The position numbers and the translations under genes were made by a program. The notes below the pieces were generated by a model. The model did no database searches. It saw only the letters and a list, made by a program, of their open reading frames with translations, and was not told the origin of the DNA. This document shows, piece after piece, positions 55,461 to 64,000 of a DNA stretch of 64,000 bases. Position 1 is the first letter of the stretch; the number at the start of each line of letters is the position of its first letter. The stretch is taken from positions 23,750-87,749 of the forward strand of contig OENT01000660.1 in assembly GCA_900239685.1 (NCBI GenBank), in the 5' to 3' direction. Origin of the DNA: Rotaria macrura. Lineage: Eukaryota; Rotifera; Eurotatoria; Philodinida; Philodinidae.

Positions 55461-57780
55461 ACTTTTAAACAGTGATGAAATTAAAAACCGATGGCACCTT
55501 GTGATATCTAATCAATATTTTAGAATTTGAAGATTATATTTTCATAAGTGTAATGATTCTACTTCAAGTTTCGACAATTGATTATATTCTGTTCCTAAGA
55601 TACGTAATTGTTTGCTGCATTACCACAATTCAAAAGAAAATAATTAGAAATTTCTATCTATCAGATTAAAATTCTAATATGATTGTAGTGGATCGTGTAA
55701 AATTGTTCCGACGGTTACTTTCAGCATAAATGAATAATAACTCATTTTGAGAATCAATGTCATTTAATTATTAATGATTTCTTGTTCATCATAGTGATCG
55801 TTGAGTAATCAAATTTATCGGAAAATTTTAATCAAAAACATTGCTCTTATTTCTACTTCAAACATCTTTGTTCGTCTTATCGGTACTGTAAATCATGACA
55901 ATAGTTTTAATTAAAAAATATATTGAAAATGTTTTTCCTTTTTTGACAAAGATTCAAATCTTCATTATAGAATTGTTTCATTCTTGACAGTAAACAATAA
56001 GTTTTACGAATGATAACACATGATATTTCCTTATTGATAGGTCATTGGTTAGACTCAAAGTTTTAAACTTTAGTCAAGTATATTTTCTAGGATTTGTCTG
56101 ATGTGATGCTTTCGAAAACTAATCATAGATCATCTGAAGTTCAATCGTATTTCGAAAATATATTCTGAATAGTAGCTCAAAACAAAAGAACTGTCATAAA
56201 AGCATTTATTACAAGTGTTTGGTGGACTATGCGAGTATTCACTTTCTTTTAGATGAAAAAATAATTAATTTGGGAAAAAGCAATCAAATATAATCATTTT
56301 AAAAAGCTAGAAATCACTGTTTTCTAGGTTTTTCGATTAGAAATAGATTTTTTACAAAGGCCATCTCAACACATCCTACTAGTGTTTCTATTCAACTTAT
56401 TACTTCCGCAGTGACTGGAAGAATGAGTGTATTTTGCTCATGATGTATCTCAGTACAACCCGATCAATGCTCATTTATTCTATTCAAAAGGTCAATATTA
56501 AATTAAATAAAGATACTTCCCGTTTCAATCGATCACTCTCCGATAGCCACTTTGATATTGATATTTGATCGCTTACATCGATAAGAAGAAAATGACACGA
56601 ACTATTTCTTTCGGTACAATAGCAAGCAAGAGTTTCAAAAAACAATATGTATGAATATATTAAATGTTGTTTCTTTATGAGAATTTCCATGGTCAATTGC
56701 ATTGCAATATATACCATTAAATTAATCATATAAAATGTGTTTAAAGACCCAAGAAAATTCAATTAATAGATCTGCAAGATGTGAAAATTTTTCCTTCTCA
56801 CAATATATTTGCGTACTCAGTAGATGCCTTTTTTTCTTCTTTATAAGAAAAAATATATATAACTAGAAAGAAAAGTTTCAGAACATTTTTTAGTTGCTAA
56901 ATTTACTTTTCTGAAGAGTCGTCTCGCATTTTCTTTGTATGTATTAAGGATATTTACCTGTTTTATGAACGTTTTTAAAAACATTTAAAATTTTACCTGT
57001 GTCTTAAAAGTTTGAGTAAATTTTCGGAAATCTTTATTTGATTGGATCATGATTATACTTTCATACAATTTCTTGTCATATAGCTTTGAAGAAAAGTTTC
57101 TTTATGCATTTTATGCGTTCGAAATTTCAATGTTAGGTAAGTTTACACCAATTTCTGAGATCAAAAAGTAGTACAACTATCAGGTGATGTATACAAACCT
57201 TGCGAGCTACACATTGGAAGCATGACGGTGATTCATTAGCTAATTATAGACCTATTATTTTATTCTATTCGCTTACATTCTCGTAATAGTAAAGAAAATA
57301 AATCGTTCACATATCATAGAAAAATGCTAGTTAAGTAAGATGTCTAATGTTACATCTACAATGTGTATTCCATAGATGAGGATAGTTCATCACTATATTC
57401 TATCGCAGTATTTTATCGATTGCCTTACGGCAAATACGTTGATACTTTTCTTGAGATCTGTTTTGCCACTTCTTGAAGCAGTAGCTCTGCAAGAGAAAAT
57501 CTGAGTTAAACATGACCCTATTATCGTTCAACATGATGTCTAACTAGTATGATTCACAAGATCTGCTAACTTCAATGTTGTGCTTTTCACACGCTCCATA
57601 GTAAGTATACAAGGGTTTTAACGGCCAACAAAGAGTGCTTTTCTTCACTCTCTGATAAATGAAGAAATATTAAATCAATTTCTTATTTCATTGAAAGCTT
57701 TTTGCAATCTAATTGCATACGTCACCTTTGCACTTTGATTGTAAAATTGTAAAATCTGTAGCAAATTCTTTTAGATCAAT

Positions 57781-60597
57781 ATGGTGGTCTACGTTTTATT
57801 GGTACTAACGCTCTTGTATCATTCCTCATGGTGTCAATATGATGTCACCAATGTTATTCCAGGTACTAAAATGTCTGTTAACGATGAAATGTTTGTATCG
57901 GCATCCAATGCATTTTCTAACTTTGCGGTTGTCATGAATCCGTTCCGGAACGCCAGCGCCGGTGGACCAATACGATGTAGTATGAGATACAATACGACTG
58001 ATCGGTTTGTTCACAGTGTCTCTGTAGCAGGTCGTATTAAGAATAGTACTAATGGTGAGTATTTTATGTTTGTGTTTACTGCCGAGACCATGTCAACAAT
58101 GACTCCATACGTATGCATCGCCACTATACAGATGTCAACATGTATCTCGAGTAGTCAATGTACATATATGGCTCCGGCGGGAAATCATCAAGAGTATTTT
58201 CTTATTGGTATCGATCATAATGGGACATATGCTTATGGATTTACGAGCTCATTCGTCTTTAAATTAGACATATACGCGAATGAAATTCTTATGAACGTAA
58301 CAACCGACTCAGCTTGGCCATTGTTGGGCTTTATTCCACATGCGATGGATGTCGCTGATACGTGGGCAGTGGTTGTTGGTTATGGATATTCGGATGTAGT
58401 GAAAAAGAATTATGCAACACTTGGGTGTTATATTAATCTTTCAGTTATAATAAATTCATCTTGTACATCACTGACTTCTGAAACGACATATTTAGTACCA
58501 TCGAATGTTGTTTCATACAATCAACTCTATGAACTATCCGTTTCTATTCGTAATAGAAAAGTGCTTGTTGGTGTACAACGTCTATCGACTGTTGTTATTC
58601 TTCATAGCTATGCATCATCGTTGAATGTTACAGCTACATACTCGTTATCCTACCCGGATGCTACGTCATTCGGTCGCATTGTAGGATGGGCTGATGATAC
58701 AACGATAGCTGTATTAGTTCTAAATCCAACTGAAACATCTTGGGCACAATCGCTCATTTTCTTCTATGATAAAAATGCAGTGACATTGACTACACCACTG
58801 TTTACATTTCCTAACAATCAACAAATCTTGGGTACGCGTCTTTCGTTTCCATATTTTGCTCGATTCGGTATAACAAGTCGAGGTAATATGGCCATACTTA
58901 CTGGCGATGCTAATGTTTTAATTATTCCTTTCACTCCTGCTGGCTATACAGCTATATGGATCGACACGACAGCTCGTGTATATGTATTCTATTATCAAAT
59001 GACACCTTGTATTGGTGGAACATTTAAAAATCGTTCGAGTTTAGGTCCATGTCAAATATGTCCATCCGGTACACAACAGCCCGGTACACTTGCTGATCCA
59101 GCTATTGAATGTTTACCATGTTCAACGAACTCATCAACATCGTTTTGTCCACTTGCATCAATAGTCGATTTCGATTTGACTACAGTGCCATCCTATGGTC
59201 AAGTACTTCCTTATCCAGAGACAGGTGACACAACAGATGTTGAAGATCTTCTATTGAAAAATATGTTCCAACTTAGTTCGAACCCTCGTTGTTTAATTAT
59301 TTCTCCTCTTGTTTGGACATTGTGTGTTATTGGTATATCTTCTTTAATTTTACTAGCCATGAGTTTAGCCAAGCATTGTGGATTCAAGCACTGCATAAAA
59401 TATCGTCAAAAGGCTAAGAATATTTTCAAACATACAGATATTATTGGTGAAGGTGAAATGTGGGCCGGTGGCTTGGCATCATTCGCTATTATTGTACTGA
59501 TTTCGTTTGCTTATTGGTTTTCGGTATCATTTATAAAACGTTATCCAATCGAAAGTATATCGGGACCAGCTACATTTGCTTGTGACGAATCGTTGATTAA
59601 TGCTAAGTTTTTCAGTGGCCTTGAAGTTCTCGATGTTCCGAAGTCAGAAGAATCTCAAACGATTTTCGATCTGCTCGATGCACAACAATTTTATTTGACT
59701 GTTGAATTAATTAACACCGGATTCATGTGTAGTTCTATTACCGCACAAGAAAATCTTAGTGGTACTAAATATATTCCAGTAACTATTAATTGTACAGAAT
59801 TGAATTCAACAGCTAAGACATCCGTAACAGTTCCTTTGTTGCGACATCAAACAACTGTACAAATCAATATGACTGGTCCGTATTGGATCGGTGCTGTTCG
59901 TTTGTGTATTCGAGGACAAGGTCAAGCAAATATGAGTACTACGTTGCGTCAACTAGATTTTTGTGAACTTTACATGACAGCGAATGAAAATATCGGTAGA
60001 TTAGTTTCTATTTCAATTGTATTCGTTAAAAATATCAATATGACAAATCCATTGGATACATCAGATGCAGTTCTCTATTCAGGTTTATGGATGCCAACTT
60101 TTAATTCTGTGGAACTATCAGAAGAGCAATACTACGTGGATTTTGGAAATTATTTACGTTATATGTCTTCATTAACGGTTATTGAAATTAGTTTTGATGA
60201 ACGTCCATTTTTCGTTAAAAACATTGAAGAACCTATCGTCCGTACAGCTGAATTAGTGTTCAAATGTTTATTATTTACGTCATTATGTATTGAAATATTT
60301 GGTTTTGCTTTTCTTATTATTAAACTTGTCTTAATACCCCTGATACGACTATCTAAGAGTGTGTGGAGAAAATGTCGTCGTCCAAATGCCAAATCAAGTG
60401 GTTTGAATGCAGCTAGTGAATCATCATTGGATGCCGATCTTTTAAACAATAGCTCTATATGGAAGACGGATACTGATGAGACGATATTTCCCAAAGAAGA
60501 TGCACCTAGAGTCAATGATAACAAACAAGACAAGCAACAGAATTATTCAACTTTGAAAAGTGAATCAAGTTCATCCAAGATTACTATAAGATTTTAA
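57781..60597 (+). CDS. Intronless three-pass membrane protein with large Cys-rich ectodomain (938 aa)
   Basis: The ATG at 57781 starts a signal peptide (MVVYVLLVLTLLYHSSWCQ) and lies 6 bases after a 3' splice-type signal (TTCTTTTAG), so the coding part is one exon behind a possible 5' UTR or spliced-leader junction. Residues 20-500 form a glycosylation-rich (NxS/T) ectodomain with beta-strand character. It ends in a Cys-rich module, CIGGTFKNRS...CQICPSGTQQPG...CLPC (about 416-450), resembling GCC2/GCC3 or ephrin-receptor-like repeats. Predicted spans lie near 503-526, 562-586 and 824-852, with a second extracellular loop of about 235 residues and a Ser/Lys-rich cytoplasmic tail of about 85 residues. 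No transporter, channel or receptor signature is recognised. It is probably a lineage-specific surface-protein family member. Confidence 0.85.
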   Translation: MVVYVLLVLTLLYHSSWCQYDVTNVIPGTKMSVNDEMFVSASNAFSNFAVVMNPFRNASAGGPIRCSMRYNTTDRFVHSVSVAGRIKNSTNGEYFMFVFTAETMSTMTPYVCIATIQMSTCISSSQCTYMAPAGNHQEYFLIGIDHNGTYAYGFTSSFVFKLDIYANEILMNVTTDSAWPLLGFIPHAMDVADTWAVVVGYGYSDVVKKNYATLGCYINLSVIINSSCTSLTSETTYLVPSNVVSYNQLYELSVSIRNRKVLVGVQRLSTVVILHSYASSLNVTATYSLSYPDATSFGRIVGWADDTTIAVLVLNPTETSWAQSLIFFYDKNAVTLTTPLFTFPNNQQILGTRLSFPYFARFGITSRGNMAILTGDANVLIIPFTPAGYTAIWIDTTARVYVFYYQMTPCIGGTFKNRSSLGPCQICPSGTQQPGTLADPAIECLPCSTNSSTSFCPLASIVDFDLTTVPSYGQVLPYPETGDTTDVEDLLLKNMFQLSSNPRCLIISPLVWTLCVIGISSLILLAMSLAKHCGFKHCIKYRQKAKNIFKHTDIIGEGEMWAGGLASFAIIVLISFAYWFSVSFIKRYPIESISGPATFACDESLINAKFFSGLEVLDVPKSEESQTIFDLLDAQQFYLTVELINTGFMCSSITAQENLSGTKYIPVTINCTELNSTAKTSVTVPLLRHQTTVQINMTGPYWIGAVRLCIRGQGQANMSTTLRQLDFCELYMTANENIGRLVSISIVFVKNINMTNPLDTSDAVLYSGLWMPTFNSVELSEEQYYVDFGNYLRYMSSLTVIEISFDERPFFVKNIEEPIVRTAELVFKCLLFTSLCIEIFGFAFLIIKLVLIPLIRLSKSVWRKCRRPNAKSSGLNAASESSLDADLLNNSSIWKTDTDETIFPKEDAPRVNDNKQDKQQNYSTLKSESSSSKITIRF

Positions 60598-61429
60598 TTC
60601 AGTTATGTAAATGATCTTCATTATTGACATGTTTTCTTGTCAGTCAAGAAATTTTAAAAATTTCTGTCAAATAATTTTACATAGGAATGAAAAATTGAAT
60701 AACTGTTACGACAAGGATCAAGATCAAGTTTTTATTGGAAAATTTGAAGAAGATCTTCAAGTATACTTTATGTCTAGAAAAAACCTATATATATTCGTCT
60801 TATGTCTAAAATACAGAAGCTAGTGGAAGTTTTTTGAAGCACAATCCATGTCACGGCACAAGATATAGATCTTGAAAGTATTGATATAAGATAATTAGAT
60901 TCCGAGCGGACAGCAAGTCACACGATACGAATATTAGAATTAATATAATTTGAATGAGCGATGCAAGGCAACAGCTATAAAACATCTATCTAAAATTTGT
61001 TTTCACTATTTTCTTCAAAAATACGTTTAATCTTCAAGATTGTTCGTACTAAAGTTTATTTCAGTATTGTTGGAAACAATTAAATACGTAGCAATCTGGT
61101 ATAGGAAAAACAATCATCTTTCATAGGTTTTCATTTGAAGAAGACAACTTTAAAATTCCTTTCATAGAATATTAGTACTCATGTCGTGAAAATCGCCGCG
61201 ATTTATCAAAAAGTGTACGCAAAATCGCGATTAATCGAAATATGTCAAAAAATCGGAGATAAAATCAGATTCTATCGTGATTTGGCAAAGAAACTCGATT
61301 AATTCTAATCGCGGAAAATCGGAGTGATTAATCGTGGTAAATCGCGATTAATCTTTATTTTCTTTTTTTTCCCGAGAATATTAATGTATCAATTGCAACA
61401 ACCTTCTGTGATTGGAAAATTACAAAAAG
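60598..61429. other. Intergenic stretch before the hAT-like element
   Basis: AT-rich, with only chance ORFs (for example 60611-60823). It contains the AATCGCGATT-type palindrome cluster at 61188-61355. Confidence 0.5.
61188..61355. repeat. Cluster of AATCGCGATTAATC-type palindromes
   Basis: Within 170 bp the strings AATCGCCGCGATTT, AATCGCGATTAATCG, AATCGGAG (twice), CTAATCGCGGAAAATCGG, TTAATCGTGGTAAATCGC and CGCGATTAATC follow each other, which is a high density of CG in otherwise AT-rich DNA. The copies point both ways. This may be a transposon terminal region or a protein-binding array; its nature is unknown. Confidence 0.5.
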
Positions 61430-62275
61430 GGTCTACTAAACTTTGGTCGAAAGTAAAAATGTCGAATGGACAAATGTCGAAAGTAGAGGCGCCACGCAGT
61501 GTTTCCAATAGAAATCTAAAACAAAATGTACATGTACACTTTACTTATATGAGCAAAGTGTACGTTTACACTTTGCTTTTGGCAACAAAGTGTACAAAGC
61601 GTACTGAAGCCGATTTTTTTTGATCTAAAAAAAAAAGTATCGTTCCTTTTGCAGTGATGAATATAGACTAAACTTTAGAAAGCAATTAGCAGTGACAAGA
61701 GGACTGTGCAAGAGATATAAGGGTCACCTGCTTAAAAAATATTTGGCTAAGGCTTTCTCGGAGTTTTCAACCAACTGTATTTCTTCATTTTAACAATAGC
61801 GCCGTCACAGTCACATTGAGCTGTGCATGGAAATGTGATTAAAATTAAGAGGAATTGGCTGGATTAAGTCTCTCACTCTGACCCTTTTGCGTCCACCTGC
61901 AAATAAATGATAAGTAGATATACTATTTTAAAATCTGACATAATATTTTCAAAAATGTTAGAAGAAAATGACTTTGAACAACAAAAATAATTCATAGGTC
62001 ATAGTCTAATATCTTATACAGTAGGCAAAGTTCTAGAATCAAAGTGTAAATAGGTTTTGCAAAGTGTACACAGTACATTTCGGTTTTTAGAGCAAAGTGT
62101 AAATCAGAGTGTAAATCAGAATTAGCAGATGTTCTGTACATTTTACTTCTGCTTGGTACACCTGCTATTGGAAACACTGGCGCCACGTACCATATCACCC
62201 ACATGTTATGTGGCGCCTCTACTTTCGACATTTGTCCATTCGACATTTTTACTTTCGACCAAAGTTGGGTGCCCC
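61430..62275. mobile_element. hAT-like non-autonomous transposon with perfect 8-bp target duplication
   Basis: An 846-bp element flanked by ACAAAAAG on both sides (61422-61429 and 62276-62283). The termini share AACTTTGGTCG, followed by an inverted block identical at both ends for about 55 bp (61437-61492 against 62213-62268, through GTAGAGGCGCCAC), then GTGTTTCCAATAG in both arms. The subterminal parts carry many copies of CAAAGTGTA/TACACTTTG in both orientations. Eight-bp duplications, AACTTTGG-type tips and subterminal motif clusters all fit the hAT superfamily. There is no transposase. Two frames in opposite strands share the peptide KVKMSNGQMSKVEAP only because of the inverted repeat. 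Confidence 0.85.
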
Positions 62276-62283
62276 ACAAAAAG

Positions 62284-63170
62284 TGGCAACGACAATAGAA
62301 AATATATTCTGAAGCAAAAAATATTATGTCTATCTTTTAAAATAATTTCTTTTCAATCATAAGTGTACTATATGGCTTCAAATAGGGTACGATGATTACA
62401 GAAAACGTTTAACTTGTAGGCAAAGAGATTAGAATCTATTTATTTTCTTGTTATACGTATATCATTGACCTCGTTCAGATTCTTTGACATTTTAGAGGAA
62501 AAACCTAAGAATGAATTCTTTGAAATGATGAACGTGTTTCAACGATCCAAAATCATGACTAGAAAGAAAAGAATGCGTTTTATGTCGCTCTCAGAATTGT
62601 TCAATGCTTTCTTGTATATTCAAAAATCAATTTCGAAAAATAAACCAAATAAATAATTTGTTTTCCTCAAAACACGGGGAAAGATTAAATCAATTAAAGG
62701 GAAAGGAAAATATTTTTTAATGAGAAAGTAAGTAAAAGAGCAAGAAATATAAGACACGTTTGCGGATTACATTTAATAACTAGTTTCATAATCTGAAACA
62801 TTTTTATTTACTATATATTATATCGCACAAAAAATATTTCCGCTTTGTTTTGCTTAGCAAAATCACTTTGTTTACTTTTAAAATAAAGATTTTACTTATC
62901 TTTACTTTCGAAAGATGCATTTCATTTTATATTTATCTTTATTTCATAGATATAAATATTTTATTCACATATATCCTTTATTATAAGTGAGTAATAAAGG
63001 TAAATTAATACCTACAATAATAATCGTCTGTCTGTTAGACATAAAGAGAAAGAAGATTAAAATTAAGAGACGGTCCACGAGAAAATCGAACATTTTTACA
63101 CATGGCCATACTCTCGAAAAATCTGAGCCCTATATTTTATGATTGGAAATGAAAGAACAAGGTGAAAAGC
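62284..63170. other. Non-coding stretch
   Basis: AT-rich DNA between two elements with no recognised gene. A 63-aa frame at 62465-62656 has no known domain. Confidence 0.5.
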
Positions 63171-64000
63171 CTATAAATTCAAAATTTTAGCTCATTCTGA
63201 CTTACCGATAAAAAGTGACCAAGTATACACTGAATCATTCCTCTATAATATGTCTTGAACTAAGTGATGCCTTACAATCTCGATTACACAAGTTCACTTA
63301 CGGGTTATGTGAAATGACTGTTGGTGGGAAGTATTCATTGTAAGGGATACACTCTAAAGTAGCAGCTAATCTCCCGATATAGATGACTTTCAAAAATATT
63401 GATTAGCCTGTTTGATGCAGGTTTCAACGCTGAAAAATAAATATACATTGAAGTTCTACTTGAGACAAAATTTACAGTTGTCATGCGCACAAAAAATATT
63501 GAAAAATGATGAAAAATATGATTTTTAAGATACTAATAGGATATCTTCTGTCGCTTTGATGGGCATTGTGTGCAACTTTGATTTCAATTATTTTATATTC
63601 ATTCGATAGCTCTTTCTTTGCTCTATTAAAATCCGTAAAAACACTTCCGGTGTAACGAGGAATAGAAGAGAAATACATCTTAGAATACAACAGACCATGT
63701 TACGAAAACTTGAAAAAAACAGTAGGGTTGAATTATTTTTGAACTTGATTTACTTATATAATGAAAGTTGATGAAATGGTGACAGAAGCAGTTTCGTAGA
63801 GTGAACTTTGCTCTATCGAACGGTGTATTACTCAAAAAGATTGCGTTAGGTTACTGTGAAAAAAATGAGCAAATACTGACCCACCAAATTTTGCAAGAAA
63901 AAAGAAATTTTGTGTTGAAAGCTAGTTGAGGGTGCATTCAGTGTATACTTGGTCACTTTTTATCGGTAAGTCAGAATGAGCTAAAATTTTGAATTTATAG
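63171..64000. mobile_element. DNA transposon with perfect 65-bp inverted repeats reaching the window end
   Basis: Positions 63171-63235 and 63936-64000 are exact inverted copies (65 of 65 by eye), starting CTATAAATTCAAAATTTTAG and ending AAGTATACACTGAAT. Because the right copy stops at the last base of the window, the repeat may continue outward on both sides. The left flank (for example ATCTGAGCCCTATATTTT at 63121) may also belong to it. The 700-bp interior has only chance frames (such as 63481-63690). The perfect identity implies a recent insertion or a very young family. Confidence 0.75.

Larger units (their letters stand above)
47910..57780. other. Gene-poor stretch with inverted-repeat elements
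   Basis: Nearly 10 kb without recognisable exons. Three elements with inverted termini were found (about 49700-50665, 53018-54016 and 54520-55460, described separately). The remaining AT-rich sequence shows only chance ORFs. The first part presumably includes the promoter of the MITF/TFE gene, and the last few hundred bases that of the 938-residue membrane protein. Confidence 0.55.

Noticed and set aside
61324..62279. Two ORFs on opposite strands sharing the peptide KVKMSNGQMSKVEAP
   Set aside because: The shared peptide is the translation of the hAT-like element's inverted termini, not a repeated protein motif.

Overview
The window is AT-rich animal nuclear DNA. Its protein-coding genes are split by many short introns (mostly 50-75 bp, GT-AG) with a few introns of 1-3 kb. 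Five genes can be assembled exon by exon with consistent reading frames and are recognisable metazoan orthologues: SNIP1, XPB/ERCC3, an Hsp110/HSPA4-type chaperone, a C2-PDZ protein of the RGS3 type, and a MITF/TFE-type bHLH-zipper factor. The base composition, the very short introns, the large intron-poor membrane-protein gene, and the repeated pattern of a 3' splice site lying a few bases upstream of start codons (as expected for spliced-leader trans-splicing) together suggest a bdelloid rotifer (Rotaria/Adineta-like). This is an inference. No rRNA, tRNA, CRISPR or organellar sequence was recognised.

Layout. 1-109: possible 3' end of a gene entering from the left. 2145-2566: possible small two-exon gene. 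2811-3605 (-): F-box protein. 4575-14482 (+): a tight cluster of SNIP1, a 45-residue single-span membrane microprotein and XPB. Only 112 bp separate SNIP1 from the microprotein, and only 6 bp separate the microprotein stop from the XPB start. XPB has 16 exons; two of its introns hold transposable elements. 14483-21942: long non-coding stretch. 21943-23616 (+): leucine-rich-repeat type I membrane protein. 23617-28660: non-coding, with a TGCACTTT motif cluster. 28661-35714 (+): 15-exon Hsp110. 35715-40846: intergenic, containing a MULE-like element with a FLYWCH zinc-finger ORF. 40847-43027 (+): C2-PDZ protein. 45532-47909 (-): 10-exon MITF/TFE factor. 47910-57780: about 10 kb without recognisable genes but with three inverted-repeat elements. 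57781-60597 (+): intronless 938-residue three-pass membrane protein. 60598-64000: palindrome cluster, a hAT-like element with an 8-bp target duplication, and a further element with perfect 65-bp inverted repeats reaching the window end.

Functional reading. The genes are mostly housekeeping or regulatory: nucleotide-excision repair/TFIIH helicase, RNA-processing/transcription FHA protein, cytosolic chaperone, lysosome/pigment-type transcription factor, and F-box ubiquitin adaptor. They do not form one pathway. The most unusual content is (i) the possible polycistronic SNIP1-microprotein-XPB unit and (ii) a set of at least seven non-autonomous DNA transposons. Several have diagnostic target-site duplications, one carries only the DNA-binding FLYWCH domain of a MULE transposase between triple-iterated inverted termini, and one or two are near-complete palindromes. 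Exon coordinates were derived by hand from frame continuity, splice consensus and family similarity; no database search was run.
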